Below are positions 49,975-59,036 of a DNA stretch of 64,000 nt, in pieces. Position 1 is the first letter of the stretch. The number at the start of each line of letters is the position of its first letter. This stretch comes from Maioricimonas rarisocia (GTDB taxonomy: Bacteria; Planctomycetota; Planctomycetia; Planctomycetales; Planctomycetaceae): NCBI RefSeq assembly GCF_007747795.1, contig NZ_CP036275.1, positions 186,001-250,000 of the forward strand. Reading direction: 5' to 3'. A model generated the notes under the pieces. That model saw only the letters and a list, made by a program, of their open reading frames with translations. It did no database searches and had not been told where the DNA came from. Position numbers and translations under genes: made by a program.

Positions 49975-50703
49975 TCAGTGGACACCGACAAGTCGCCCGG
50001 ACCGGGACTCCTGCGGCGTGGCAGCGGGAAGGAACTGCCGCCAGCAGCCATACTTGCGCTGCAGCAGGTGCCGGCTGATCAGGGGGCTCTGTCGGGGCCG
50101 GACCGGCTGGGTGAGCAGCCGCATGCCTGCCTCGCGTGGTGTGCGGCCTCCCTTGCGGACGTTGCACGTCACGCAGGCACAGACCAGGTTCTCCCACGAA
50201 TCGCCGCCGCCGCGACTGCGGGGCAGCACGTGGTCGAGACTCAGCCGCTTCATCGAGAACCGCTTGCCGCAATACTGGCAGCGGTGGTCATCACGCAGAA
50301 AGATGTTCCGCCGGTTGAATTTGATCGTGCGGGTGGGAATGCGATCGTAGGCGGTCAGTCGGACAATGCGGGGAACCTGGATGTCGAAACTGACCGCCGA
50401 GATCCAGTCGCTGTCTTCCTCGACCGGTTCTCCCAACGATGCTTTCAGTTCGCTCAGTTCGCGCCAGGCCTCGAAATCGTAGGTCTGATAGAGACCATCC
50501 TCGACGCTGACGACCTCAGCGTGCCCCTTGAACAACAGGCAGAAGGCCCGCGGCACCGAAAGCACATGGACAGCCAGCCAGTTCCGGTTGAGCGCCAGAA
50601 CGCTGGCCTGCATGGCAGTGGAGGGCTGGCGGCGACGGGTCCGCGTCCGCACGCCAGACATTATCGCGGGGTCCGCATTCTCCTGCGGAGACGTCGAGAT
50701 CAT
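49975..50703 (-). CDS. HNH endonuclease family protein
   Basis: Protein of 242 residues. An N-terminal ~120-residue domain ('VLALNRNWLAVHVLSVPRAF', 'FKGHAEVVSVEDGLYQTYDF') precedes the HNH nuclease module: 'CQYCGKRFSMKRLSLDHVLP', 'GGDSWENLVCACVTCNVRKG', with two zinc-binding Cys pairs and the D-H, N, and H/C positions of the motif. GAGGAG six bases before the ATG at 50703 supports the long form. This architecture is common and often single-copy in planctomycetes and cyanobacteria; its role (DNA metabolism or defence) is not established. Confidence 0.88.
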   Translation of the reverse strand: MISTSPQENADPAIMSGVRTRTRRRQPSTAMQASVLALNRNWLAVHVLSVPRAFCLLFKGHAEVVSVEDGLYQTYDFEAWRELSELKASLGEPVEEDSDWISAVSFDIQVPRIVRLTAYDRIPTRTIKFNRRNIFLRDDHRCQYCGKRFSMKRLSLDHVLPRSRGGGDSWENLVCACVTCNVRKGGRTPREAGMRLLTQPVRPRQSPLISRHLLQRKYGCWRQFLPAATPQESRSGRLVGVH

Positions 50704-50876
50704 TCGCGCTCCTCACTCGGGGCAGCAATCACCGCGTCCGCACGACGTCGGCATTCTAAAGCGGCCCTGGACGAGCGACAACAGTGTCGAGCGATCGATG
50801 CTCGGCGCAAAGGCTTTCTGAACAGAACCTTTGCGCAATGCTTGCGAGGCGTTCGCCTGCCGGCAGCGAGGGCGGC

Positions 50877-51863
50877 CTAGATCTCCTGTTCGCCGATCAT
50901 CGCATTCACCGCTGCGGAACTTCCGAACGCAAACAGGCTGTCGCCGACATGGATCATCGCATTCCCGCTGGGAGGGAGCAGGCGCTCGCCACTGGCGCGA
51001 CGGATGCCGATCACCATCACTCCCTTGCGGCTCAGGTCGGTCTCGGCCAGCTTCATCCCGATGTACGGACTCCCTTCGCGGATCTGCACGTCGGCCAGTT
51101 CGAGTTCGCTTCCGCGGGCATCGGTGATTTCGAGGAAGTCTTCGATACTCGGGTTGAGCATGAACCGGGCCATCTTCACAGCACCGCTGCTGAACGGGCT
51201 GATGACCCGCGAGGCTCCGGCCCGTTCCAGCTTCTGGACAGCCGCGTCGTCGCTGGAGCGGGCGATGATCTGCGCGTCGGCCGAGAGCATCCGGGCGGAC
51301 AGCACCACGTAGACGTTGTCGGCGTCGGTCGCGAGCACGGTTGCCAGGGCCCGGGCCCGTTCGATGCCGGCCTGCACCAGCACTTCGTCATCGGTGGCAT
51401 CGCCATGCAGGTATAGCCAGTCGTGCTCCTGGGCGATCTCTTCGAGTCGGGGCAAATCCCTGTCGATGATGACGAACGGTCGCTGGCGCTCGGCCAGGTA
51501 TTCGCAGATGGCCATCCCCATCCGCCCCATGCCGCAGATGATGAAGTGGTCTTCCAGCGTCTTGATCTGTCTGTCCATGCGTCGCCGCTCCAGCATCCCT
51601 CGGATTTCCGCATTGACGATCAGTTGCCCGATCTGGAAGGCACTGTACGTGAAGATACTCAGCCCGCAGACCAGATACATCATTACGAAGAACATCGCCC
51701 AGGGGTCGCCGCGGGCGACGTCTTCGGAGCCGAGTGTCGTTAGCGTAATGACAGCAAGATAGGATGATTCCAGCCACGATCGGCCGGTCAGCAGGCGAAT
51801 TCCGGCGGCTCCCGCGGTGGTCAGCGCCAGCAGCAGTCCCGCGATGGAGAAGAATCGTCTCAT
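50877..51863 (-). CDS. RCK-domain potassium channel-like protein
   Basis: Protein of 328 residues. Two membrane helices (about 3-24 and 55-82) flank a pore-loop-like segment 'SWLESSYLAVITLTTLGSED'. The filter reads T-L-G-S-E-D (43-48) rather than T-V-G-Y-G-D, so ion selectivity is uncertain. A cytosolic RCK/TrkA-N Rossmann domain starts at ~105 with 'HFIICGMGRMGMAICEYLAE' (nucleotide loop G111-G116) and a TrkA-C domain follows (about 250-328, 'GVMVIGIRRASGERLLPPSG'). The ATG at 51863 overlaps the TGA of hpnE (ATGA). The frame before it is shadow sequence. Confidence 0.85.
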   Translation of the reverse strand: MRRFFSIAGLLLALTTAGAAGIRLLTGRSWLESSYLAVITLTTLGSEDVARGDPWAMFFVMMYLVCGLSIFTYSAFQIGQLIVNAEIRGMLERRRMDRQIKTLEDHFIICGMGRMGMAICEYLAERQRPFVIIDRDLPRLEEIAQEHDWLYLHGDATDDEVLVQAGIERARALATVLATDADNVYVVLSARMLSADAQIIARSSDDAAVQKLERAGASRVISPFSSGAVKMARFMLNPSIEDFLEITDARGSELELADVQIREGSPYIGMKLAETDLSRKGVMVIGIRRASGERLLPPSGNAMIHVGDSLFAFGSSAAVNAMIGEQEI

Positions 51864-53290
51864 GCTGGCCTTCGCACTCCCGAAGCCCCGGATGTTGTCA
51901 GCCCCAGCAACCACTGCGACCATCGGCTGCAGGGCAGATCGTCGCACAGGATCCGTCGCGGTTGTCCCAGCCGCTCGAGGACATTCTCCGCGGCCAGATA
52001 GCCGCTCCGCACCGCGCCCTCCATCGTGGCCGGCCAGCCCGTACGTGTCCAATCTCCCGCGAACTGCAGGTTCGGGATCGGAGACTGCTGTCCCGGCCGC
52101 AGGCGTTCGGCTCCCGGAGTGACCGAAAAGACCGCCCGATGCTCGGTCACCACCCGGGCGTGCTGGAGGCGGGCCTCCGACACGTCCGGCCAGATGTCGG
52201 CCAGTTCGGCGACAACCTTCGCAATCGTATCCTCGCGCGCGTCTCCGGCCAGCATGCGGCTGGCACTGATCACCACCTGGTACTCGTACGACTCGTGTCC
52301 GCTGCCCCGCTTCAGGATCCGGTGACGGTTGAACAGCCACTGACTGAGCCGGCCGACGAGGACCGCGTGCGGCAGCTTCGTGATCTCGCGGTCAAACCAG
52401 AGGTGGACGCTCGAAATCGGGGCCGCTTCGAGCCGGGACAGCGAGGTGACGGTCGTATCGGACTGCAGAGACTCCGGGACGAGACCGGCCACACGTTCGC
52501 AGGGGACCGCCAGCACAAACTCGTCTGCTGTGATCTCGTCGCCACTGCGGAGCCGGACGGAGCGGACGTGCCCATTCTCGGCGGTCAGCTCTGCGGCACC
52601 GGACTGCAGGCGGACTGCACCACCGCGTGCCTGGAGCCAATGCGTCACGCGGCTGCCGTACAGTTCGTCGAGCGGAGCCTGCGGGATTTGCACCGTCCAT
52701 CCGTCGCGATGCGTCATGAATCCGTCGACGAAGACCTTGCGTGCGTACGCGACGTCGATGCGGTCGAGCGTCTCGCTGAGGGCGCTGACGAGCACGACGC
52801 TCCAGAAACGTTCCATCAGCCGTTCGGTCTGACCGTGCGCTCGCAGCCAGTCGGCAAACGACTGGTCCGCGGCGGTGGTGTCGCGAGCGAGTGCGTTGAG
52901 GGCACGCGCGAGCGAAAGCTTCTCACCCCATGTCAGAAACCGCAGTTTCGCGAACGCTCCGGCCAGGTGCAGCGGGGCGGGGAGCAGACCGGCGGCAAAG
53001 CGGCTCTGCTGACCTTCCGGGCCGATGAATGTCAGCGACGATTCGGTCCGCAGCAGATCGTCGAGGCCCAGACGACGACAGAAGTCATGCAGATTCGTGC
53101 AGCACCCCATGGCGACGTGCTGACAGTTGTCGATCAGTTCGCCGGTCTTCTGGTCGACAAACGAACTGGCTCGACCACCCAGGCGGGGCCGCGACTCCAG
53201 CAGCAGGACGGGAACGCCAGCGTCTGCGATCGCCACCGCTGCAGCCAGTCCGGCGAGTCCTCCGCCAACGACGATCACACGTTTCTGCAT
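51860..53290 (-). CDS. hpnE: Squalene-associated FAD-dependent desaturase (HpnE-like)
   Basis: FAD-dependent amine-oxidase-fold enzyme of 476 residues. The Rossmann motif is 'VIVVGGGLAGLAAAVAIADA', then 'LLLESRPRLGGRASSF'. The family features 'NCQHVAMGCCTNLHDFCRRL', 'SFADWLRAHGQTERLMERFW' and 'NLQFAGDWTRTGWPATMEGA' match HpnE, which removes hydroxyl from hydroxysqualene to give squalene in hopanoid or carotenoid pathways. HpnC and HpnD are not in the window. The ATG at 53290 is chosen because the FAD motif follows at once. The C-terminal ~40 residues ('CDDLPCSRWSQWLLGLTTSG') are extra. It is co-translated with the channel gene. Confidence 0.9.
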   Translation of the reverse strand: MQKRVIVVGGGLAGLAAAVAIADAGVPVLLLESRPRLGGRASSFVDQKTGELIDNCQHVAMGCCTNLHDFCRRLGLDDLLRTESSLTFIGPEGQQSRFAAGLLPAPLHLAGAFAKLRFLTWGEKLSLARALNALARDTTAADQSFADWLRAHGQTERLMERFWSVVLVSALSETLDRIDVAYARKVFVDGFMTHRDGWTVQIPQAPLDELYGSRVTHWLQARGGAVRLQSGAAELTAENGHVRSVRLRSGDEITADEFVLAVPCERVAGLVPESLQSDTTVTSLSRLEAAPISSVHLWFDREITKLPHAVLVGRLSQWLFNRHRILKRGSGHESYEYQVVISASRMLAGDAREDTIAKVVAELADIWPDVSEARLQHARVVTEHRAVFSVTPGAERLRPGQQSPIPNLQFAGDWTRTGWPATMEGAVRSGYLAAENVLERLGQPRRILCDDLPCSRWSQWLLGLTTSGASGVRRPA

Positions 53291-53301
53291 GGGGTCTGAT
53301 C

Positions 53302-53330
53302 TTGACACTGTGGGGAATGAAGCGTCCTAT
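53302..53330 (+). promoter_or_regulatory. Candidate promoter for comF
   Basis: Perfect TTGACA (53302-53307), 17-base spacer, TCCTAT (53325-53330). It lies between the divergent hpnE and comF genes. Confidence 0.45.
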
Positions 53331-53371
53331 AGCCGATTCGGGTGAAGATTTCGAGCAGTCGGTCCAGTTTG

Positions 53372-54214
53372 ATGCCGGGCATCCACCGCACAGCGTCGTT
53401 TCGGGGACTGAAGCAGCATGGGCGAACGGTCCTGGCTGCGGCACAGGATTTCGTCTTTCCGCCGGCCTGCGTTTATTGCGCGAAGCCTCTTGCGGGCAGC
53501 CGAAGAGCGGGCAAACCGACGGGAACGCGGCACATCTGCGGCACCTGTCGGCTGGCGCTGGCCGGGCAGGGTGGACCGGCCTGTCTGCGGTGCGGCGCGC
53601 CGGTCGGCCCCAACGTGCGGATCGATGCCGGCTGCATTCACTGCCGTGACGACCGCTTCGCATTCGCCGCCGTGGCAGCCCTGGGAGTCTACGCGGGACC
53701 GCTGAAGTCCGCCTGCCTGGCCGCCAAGGAGTCGGGTGGAGGGGCGCTGATGGCGGCGCTTGGCGAACTGCTGTGGGAACGGCATCGGGAACTCATCTCG
53801 GGCTGGAACGCAGAATGCATTCTGCCGGTGCCTCACCACTGGATGACGCGGTTGTGGACCGGTCAGCTTCCACCGGTCGTTCTGGCCCACCGTCTCGGTC
53901 GCCGCTTGAAGGTGCCGGTAGCCGGCCATATACTCCGCAAGGTTCGGCGCACACCTGCACAGTCGTCATTGCCGCCCAGCGGTCGCCGGGCGAACCTTCG
54001 GGACGCGTTCCGGCTTGCTTCCGGAATGCGCATCGCTGGTGCCCGGGTTCTGCTCACCGATGATATTCTGACGACCGGCACCACCACCCACAGGATTGCA
54101 CGACTTCTCAGGCAGGCAGGAGCAGCGGAAGTCAATGTGGCAGTGATCGCCCGCGGGTTGGGCAGTCGCGGCAGCGCACCGGCCACCCCCGCAACCGAAC
54201 CTCAGCAGTGGTAA
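53372..54214 (+). CDS. ComF family phosphoribosyltransferase-like protein
   Basis: Protein of 280 residues. A zinc-finger N-terminal region has four CxxC-type cysteine pairs ('CVYC', 'CGTC', 'CLRC', 'CIHC'). The C-terminal PRTase domain holds the PRPP-binding loop 'RVLLTDDILTTGTTTHRIAR'. 'LPVPHHWMTRLWTGQLPPVV' is the usual linker segment. ComF proteins support DNA uptake in naturally competent bacteria and may have broader roles. Two starts are possible: GTG 53342 or ATG 53372; neither has a strong ribosome site, and I chose the ATG. Competence cannot be inferred from this gene alone. Confidence 0.85.
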   Translation: MPGIHRTASFRGLKQHGRTVLAAAQDFVFPPACVYCAKPLAGSRRAGKPTGTRHICGTCRLALAGQGGPACLRCGAPVGPNVRIDAGCIHCRDDRFAFAAVAALGVYAGPLKSACLAAKESGGGALMAALGELLWERHRELISGWNAECILPVPHHWMTRLWTGQLPPVVLAHRLGRRLKVPVAGHILRKVRRTPAQSSLPPSGRRANLRDAFRLASGMRIAGARVLLTDDILTTGTTTHRIARLLRQAGAAEVNVAVIARGLGSRGSAPATPATEPQQW

Positions 54215-54311
54215 CAGCCGGGCAGGCGACGTGGGACGTCGCGTGCGGCAATGGAGACGCCCGAGCCCGGCCAATGCTCCGGATGGACCCTGGATTCTGG
54301 AATCGACCTGC

Positions 54312-55538
54312 ATGTCGGCAGATACGAGTGACGGTAAGAAGCGGGACCTGACGGTGACGCAGGTGTTTCTGCGGGGACTGGCGATCAGCCTCCCCACCAT
54401 CGTCACCATCGTGATCCTCATCTGGATCCTGCGGGGCGCGAAGGAATACATCGTCGATCCGGCCACCTGGACCGTCAAATACGTCCTCGCACTCTCCCTG
54501 AATGACTCCGTCCAGACACGCGGCGAATCGCCGCGGCTGACCCGGCTGCAGTACGGTCCGGAACTGGAGTTCTGCGGCGACAACTATCTGGTCACCGAGT
54601 CGCTGCAACAGGCTTACGACGACTTCCTGCGGCAGGAACAGAGAATCCGCCAGTCGACTGAAGGAATCGACGATCCGGTCGACGCGGTCCGCTCGCTCGA
54701 GCAGCGGCGTGCTGACTGGCTGATGGCGCAGGCTCTGGCCGATCGAGGGGGCGTCTACGTCCCCTTCGGCCCCGAAGCAGTTCCGTACCGGCACTTTGTG
54801 GTCGTGGCCCGCCTCTCGCGGCCCGGATCGATGCCCAGTTCCGCCACCGGCCTGTACATGGAGTATGCCGCCGACCGGTACTTCGGTAGCGTGTTTCATC
54901 TCAGTGCCGTCGCCGTCATTATCATCATCGTCGCGCTCTACTTCCTCGGCCGCTTCGTCAACGTCCGGATCGGAGGCTGGCTGGTCGGCAAGTTCGAGTC
55001 CGAACTGCTCGGACGCCTGCCGGTCGTCCGCAATGTCTACGGCTCGGTCAAACAGGTGACCGACTTTCTGTTCAGCGAGAATCAGGTCGAGTATCGCCGC
55101 GTCGTGGCCATCGAATACCCCCGGCGGGGCATCTGGTCGATCGGACTGGTGACCGGCGAGAGCATGCTCGATGTGGCCACGGCCGTTGGTGAGCCGTGCG
55201 TGAGCATTCTGATACCGAGTTCACCGATGCCGATGACCGGCTACACGATGAACGTTCCCCGCAGCGAAGTGCTCGACCTGAATCTGACCGTCGACCAGGC
55301 AATGCAGTTCTGCATTTCGTGTGGCGTGCTTGTTCCACCGCACGAACGCGTGACTCCGCAACTGCTGCAGGAGCATCTCGCCCGCAAACTGGCCGAAGGC
55401 TTTCGTGGCGACGCGACTCAGCGGTCGGGGACGCCGAAGCTCAACGAATATAATGTCCAGTATCCGGGGAAGCCGACGATCGTCGATCCTGCCCCGGGCC
55501 GTGCTCCGCACGAAGAACAGGATGACTCGGAATCGTGA
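54312..55538 (+). CDS. DUF502 family membrane protein
   Basis: Protein of 408 residues, with two membrane spans: 'FLRGLAISLPTIVTIVILIW' and 'LSAVAVIIIIVALYFLGRFV'. A long soluble segment (~150 residues) sits between them. After the second span come the hallmarks of DUF502: 'LPVVRNVYGSVKQVTDFLF', 'YPRRGIWSIGLVTGES', 'VSILIPSSPMPMTGYTMNVP' and 'LNLTVDQAMQFCISCGV'. The C-terminal ~60 residues are charged and likely disordered. Its TGA overlaps the GTG start of hemC (GTGA). Function in bacteria is unknown. Confidence 0.88.
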   Translation: MSADTSDGKKRDLTVTQVFLRGLAISLPTIVTIVILIWILRGAKEYIVDPATWTVKYVLALSLNDSVQTRGESPRLTRLQYGPELEFCGDNYLVTESLQQAYDDFLRQEQRIRQSTEGIDDPVDAVRSLEQRRADWLMAQALADRGGVYVPFGPEAVPYRHFVVVARLSRPGSMPSSATGLYMEYAADRYFGSVFHLSAVAVIIIIVALYFLGRFVNVRIGGWLVGKFESELLGRLPVVRNVYGSVKQVTDFLFSENQVEYRRVVAIEYPRRGIWSIGLVTGESMLDVATAVGEPCVSILIPSSPMPMTGYTMNVPRSEVLDLNLTVDQAMQFCISCGVLVPPHERVTPQLLQEHLARKLAEGFRGDATQRSGTPKLNEYNVQYPGKPTIVDPAPGRAPHEEQDDSES

Positions 55539-56494
55539 CCGCCTCGACTTCAAAACGGACCGTCCGCATCGCAACCCGCGCCAGCAGCCTGGCGATGTGG
55601 CAGGCGGAGCATGTGGCCGGCCTGCTCGCCGCACAGCGACCCGATGTCACGGTCGAGATCGTCAAGATCTCCACGCGGGGTGACCGCGATCTGAAGGAGC
55701 CGCTGCACGCCATGGGCGGGCAGGGGGTCTTCACCCGCGAGGTCCAGCATGCGGTGCTCGACGGACGGACCGATCTGGCCGTGCACAGCCTGAAGGATCT
55801 GCCGACGCAGTCTGCTGAGGGACTCTGCCTGGCTGGTGTGCCGGAGCGGGGACCGCGGTTCGATGCGCTGGTCCTGCCGGCCGGAGCCGGGGTCGGGTCA
55901 TTCGAAGAATTGCCGGAAGGAGCGCGCATCGGTACCGGCAGCCTTCGGCGACGGGCCCAGTTGCTGCATGTCCGCAATGATCTCGAGATGCTCGAGATCC
56001 GTGGCAACGTCGAGACGCGGCTGCGAAAGCTGGACGAGGGAGAGTACGACGCCCTCATTATGGCGGTAGCCGGGCTCGAGCGACTCGGCCTGCAGGATCG
56101 GATCAGCCAGGTGCTCGAGCCGCCGCTGATGCTCCCCGCGGTGGGTCAGGCGGCGCTGGGAATCGAGTGCCGGGATGACGACGAGGAAGTGATCGGGATG
56201 CTCGCTGCGATCTCCGATCCCGTCGCGCGTGCCGAAGTCGTTGCCGAGCGTGCCTGCCTGGCGACGCTGCGTGCCGGCTGCCATGCCCCCGTCGGAACGC
56301 TGACGCGACTTGATCTCGAATCCCGCACATTGACGATCGATGCCGTGGTGCTCTCTGCCGACGGACAGCAGCGGGTCGATGCCAGCGAGTCCGGATCGGT
56401 GGCGGACGCCGATGTCTGTGGTCGCCGTGTGGCCGAGGCCCTCCGCGAGAATGGTGCCGAGGCTCTGCTGACGCCGGAAACGGACAACGACTGA
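55535..56494 (+). CDS. hemC: Porphobilinogen deaminase (hydroxymethylbilane synthase)
   Basis: Heme/siroheme-pathway enzyme of 319 residues that joins four porphobilinogens. 'RIATRASSLAMWQAEHVAG' opens the domain, 'STRGDRDLKEPLHAMGGQGV' and 'DLAVHSLKDLPT' (catalytic Asp88) follow. The dipyrromethane cofactor Cys249 is in 'LRAGCHAPVG'. Conserved 'IGTGSLRRRAQL' binds substrate arginines. A GTG start overlapping the DUF502 stop (GTGA) indicates coupled translation. The siroheme-dependent sulfite reductase at 36 kb depends on the same tetrapyrrole route, but there is no local link. Confidence 0.95.
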   Translation: MTASTSKRTVRIATRASSLAMWQAEHVAGLLAAQRPDVTVEIVKISTRGDRDLKEPLHAMGGQGVFTREVQHAVLDGRTDLAVHSLKDLPTQSAEGLCLAGVPERGPRFDALVLPAGAGVGSFEELPEGARIGTGSLRRRAQLLHVRNDLEMLEIRGNVETRLRKLDEGEYDALIMAVAGLERLGLQDRISQVLEPPLMLPAVGQAALGIECRDDDEEVIGMLAAISDPVARAEVVAERACLATLRAGCHAPVGTLTRLDLESRTLTIDAVVLSADGQQRVDASESGSVADADVCGRRVAEALRENGAEALLTPETDND

Positions 56495-56530
56495 CCAGCC
56501 GCGTGGCGTGAACCGGGAGGCCTCCGCAAC

Positions 56531-57277
56531 GTGACGGACAGCGACTGGCTCAGGACGCTCGAGCACGACGGCTGTGTGATGCTGCGGAATGTGCTCGATG
56601 CGAGTGAAATTGCCGCGATGACGTCCGCTCTCGATGCGGCCTTTCGTGCGGATGCGGAGACGTCGGAATCCGTTCGGCAGCGATCCGGCCAGGTCTACGC
56701 CGTACGGAACGTGCTGACCATCTGTCCTGACATTCTCCGATTGTGGCGTCATCCACGTCTGGTGGGCGCCGTTCATGGCGTCCTTGGACGCGACGCCGGA
56801 CTGGTGCGGGGACTGTTCTTCGACAAGCCGCCCGATCAGACCTGGGCCCTGCCGTGGCACAAGGATCTGACGATTGCCGTCCGTGATCGTCCGGAAGGAT
56901 CGCCGCCCGGGTACTCGCCGCTCCGCAGAAGGGCCGGCGTGCCGCACTGCGAACCGCCGCTCGAAGTCCTGGAATCCATGCTGACACTGCGGATTCACCT
57001 GGACGCGATGACTGAAGCGAACGGGCCGTTGGAGGTGCTTCCCGGTTCACACCGCACGGGCAAACAGTTGCGGATCGATGACTTCGATCCGGTCACATTG
57101 CACGCCGCGGCTGGCGATGTTCTGCTGATGCGTCCGCTGCTGGCGCACTGCAGTGGGAAGTCGCGACCGGCGACCGGGCAGCATCGCCGCATCCTGCACC
57201 TGGAATTCGCCGCGGGGCCGCAGCTTGCGGGTGGTCTTGGCTGGTCGGAGTTCCATCCGGTGACAGCCGGAGCGTGA
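56531..57277 (+). CDS. Phytanoyl-CoA dioxygenase (PhyH) family protein
   Basis: Fe(II)/2-oxoglutarate-type oxygenase of 248 residues. The metal-binding triad is His110 and Asp112 ('PWHKDLTIAV') with His206 ('LLAHCSGKSR'); Arg219 or 220 would bind 2-oxoglutarate. 'GCVMLRNVLDASEIAAMTSA' and 'NGPLEVLPGSHRTGKQL' are further family features. It starts with GTG at 56531, with GGGAGG nine bases upstream, 36 bases after hemC. The substrate is unknown; PhyH members act on many small molecules. Confidence 0.88.
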   Translation: MTDSDWLRTLEHDGCVMLRNVLDASEIAAMTSALDAAFRADAETSESVRQRSGQVYAVRNVLTICPDILRLWRHPRLVGAVHGVLGRDAGLVRGLFFDKPPDQTWALPWHKDLTIAVRDRPEGSPPGYSPLRRRAGVPHCEPPLEVLESMLTLRIHLDAMTEANGPLEVLPGSHRTGKQLRIDDFDPVTLHAAAGDVLLMRPLLAHCSGKSRPATGQHRRILHLEFAAGPQLAGGLGWSEFHPVTAGA

Positions 57278-57295
57278 TACCGCTCAACTCGCCGC

Positions 57296-58129
57296 TCAAT
57301 TCAGTGGCGGGAACGTCAGGCGGTAACGGCGGGTCATTGTCTCGCGAGTCCTCTCGCCCTGCGCGTTGATGTCGCTCACCGCGGCGGCGTGCGACTTCTC
57401 GGCGTTCTGATACTGAGTCGCCGCAGCACGCATGTGGGGACCGCTGTTCCCGCCGGAGAACAGTTCCTTGCCGGTCTCGCAGATGCTCACCCCTTCGCCG
57501 TACCAGCCGGCGACGGCCCGGGCGAGTGCGACGACTTCAGGATCGACACCCTGCGTTCCAAGTCTGCTCAGTTCCGAGCTGGCGTATTCACCTGCGGCGA
57601 TGCGGCGATCGAGAAAAGAACCGGCATTCGAGGCTTTCACGCCCCCGCTCGGAGCCCTGCGCATCTCGGCTTCACGGGCAATGATCTGATTCATGCGGTT
57701 CCAGTAGTCGAGCGTGGCGCGTCCGCTGGGCGGCCCGCTGCCCGACGCAGGTTGCGACCTGACGACAGGGCCGGACGGGACCGGAGCCGGTCGGGGCGCT
57801 TCTGCCAGGTTTCTGTCTGGTCGCGGATTTGTGAGTGCCGACTCGGCGGTTCGGGCTGCTGCGAGTTGCCGTTCCAGTTCGGCAATGCGTGCCTGCAGAC
57901 GCGTCACTTCGAGTTCGTGACGAAGTCGCTGGTTCTCGAGCTCGACGTCGGTCGACGCGGCGACGGGTGTGGATGGTTCGGCGACCGGTTCGGCCGAGTC
58001 GGCATTGCGGTCGCTCATCAGCCAGAACGCACCACACAGTAGTCCCACAGCGAAACCGCCCCCCAGGATCGGCCATGAGATCTCGTGCGGTCCGGGCGTA
58101 TCGGCGGGCCTCTCGAACGGAACGTTCAT
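57296..58129 (-). CDS. Membrane protein with coiled coil, unknown
   Basis: Protein of 277 residues. One membrane span (about 20-37, 'LGGGFAVGLLCGAFWLMS') follows a short N-terminal cytosolic part. Residues ~60-97 form a coiled coil ('LENQRLRHELEVTRLQARIA', 'ELERQLAAARTAES'). A Pro-rich linker leads to a C-terminal helical region with 'GGVKASNAGSFLDRRIAAGE' and a closing segment 'TRETMTRRYRLTFPPLN'. The start at 58129 is the ATG after which the sequence becomes family-like; not otherwise recognised. It converges with the PhyH gene. Confidence 0.7.
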   Translation of the reverse strand: MNVPFERPADTPGPHEISWPILGGGFAVGLLCGAFWLMSDRNADSAEPVAEPSTPVAASTDVELENQRLRHELEVTRLQARIAELERQLAAARTAESALTNPRPDRNLAEAPRPAPVPSGPVVRSQPASGSGPPSGRATLDYWNRMNQIIAREAEMRRAPSGGVKASNAGSFLDRRIAAGEYASSELSRLGTQGVDPEVVALARAVAGWYGEGVSICETGKELFSGGNSGPHMRAAATQYQNAEKSHAAAVSDINAQGERTRETMTRRYRLTFPPLN

Positions 58130-58385
58130 GCGGATCACGACCTCGAGCGAAGCGGAACTGGGGATGTGCGGCCACATGATGCACCGCCCCCCGGGGCGCA
58201 GCGACGGCGCCCTCTCTGCCGAAACCTAGCTTGCGCCGGATGCCGGGCTTGAAGCGGACTTCCCCTGATCGACGATTCGTTTCTCTTTGCAAACGCCTCT
58301 TCCGTCCTGGCGTTGCAATCCGCGCAGGTCGCGCAATCGCTGCGACCGTTTCCGGGTAGCGCAGCGGATTGCCGGCCGGGCCGCG

Positions 58386-58817
58386 CTACTTCACCAGCAG
58401 GACGGGGCATTCGCAGAGCAGCGAGACCTGGTAGCTGACCGTGGCGATACTCTGTACCGGATGCTGGCGGTCGACCGGGTGCGAGCTCATCACGACCAGG
58501 TCGACGTCGCGGTCGGCAGCGTAACTGACGATCTCGAGAACACGCTTGCCGTAACGGACCTTGTACTCGGCCTCCTGGCCGGAATCGCTGAAACGCTGCA
58601 CGAGCGATTCGAGTTCGGAACTGGCCCGGACCGCGAGACGGTCGTACAGGTTCTGGACATCGTCGTCGTCGTCGATCCCATCGAGCGTCTCGATCACGTG
58701 CAGCAGGGTCACCCGGGCCCGGTTATGGGCCGACATCTCGAAAGCGATCTCGAGTGCAGCCCGGTTCTTCTCGGTGAAATCGACAGGAATCAGGATGTGT
58801 CGGAATCGTGGAAGCAT
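58386..58817 (-). CDS. Universal stress protein (UspA) family
   Basis: Protein of 143 residues. 'HILIPVDFTEKNRAALEIAF' and 'ARVTLLHVIETLDGI' give the alpha/beta fold, 'DVDLVVMSSHPVDRQHPVQS' and 'LLCECPVLLVK' the C-terminal part. The usual nucleotide motif G-x2-G-x9-G-(S/T) is replaced by 'SSHPVDRQHPVQSIATVSYQ', so ATP binding is unlikely. The ATG at 58817 fits the family N-terminus. It stands alone on this strand, followed by 256 bases without a gene. Confidence 0.88.
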   Translation of the reverse strand: MLPRFRHILIPVDFTEKNRAALEIAFEMSAHNRARVTLLHVIETLDGIDDDDDVQNLYDRLAVRASSELESLVQRFSDSGQEAEYKVRYGKRVLEIVSYAADRDVDLVVMSSHPVDRQHPVQSIATVSYQVSLLCECPVLLVK

Positions 58818-59036
58818 GAGAGAAACCCCTGCGCGAACGATCCCCGGTCGAGCGTGCGAGACACACGGGCCGGGACGGATTGCCCCGATCAACGAGCGGC
58901 ACGCTGGCCCGCCAGTGAGGTGAGGCTCCCCGGAGGGACGCCCGTCTTCAGCTGATCTGCTTCTGCCGCGACGTACTGTGCGTCACTGCCTTAACCGGCA
59001 GCGAAACGCTACGACCGCTCGCAGAACACAGCAGCC

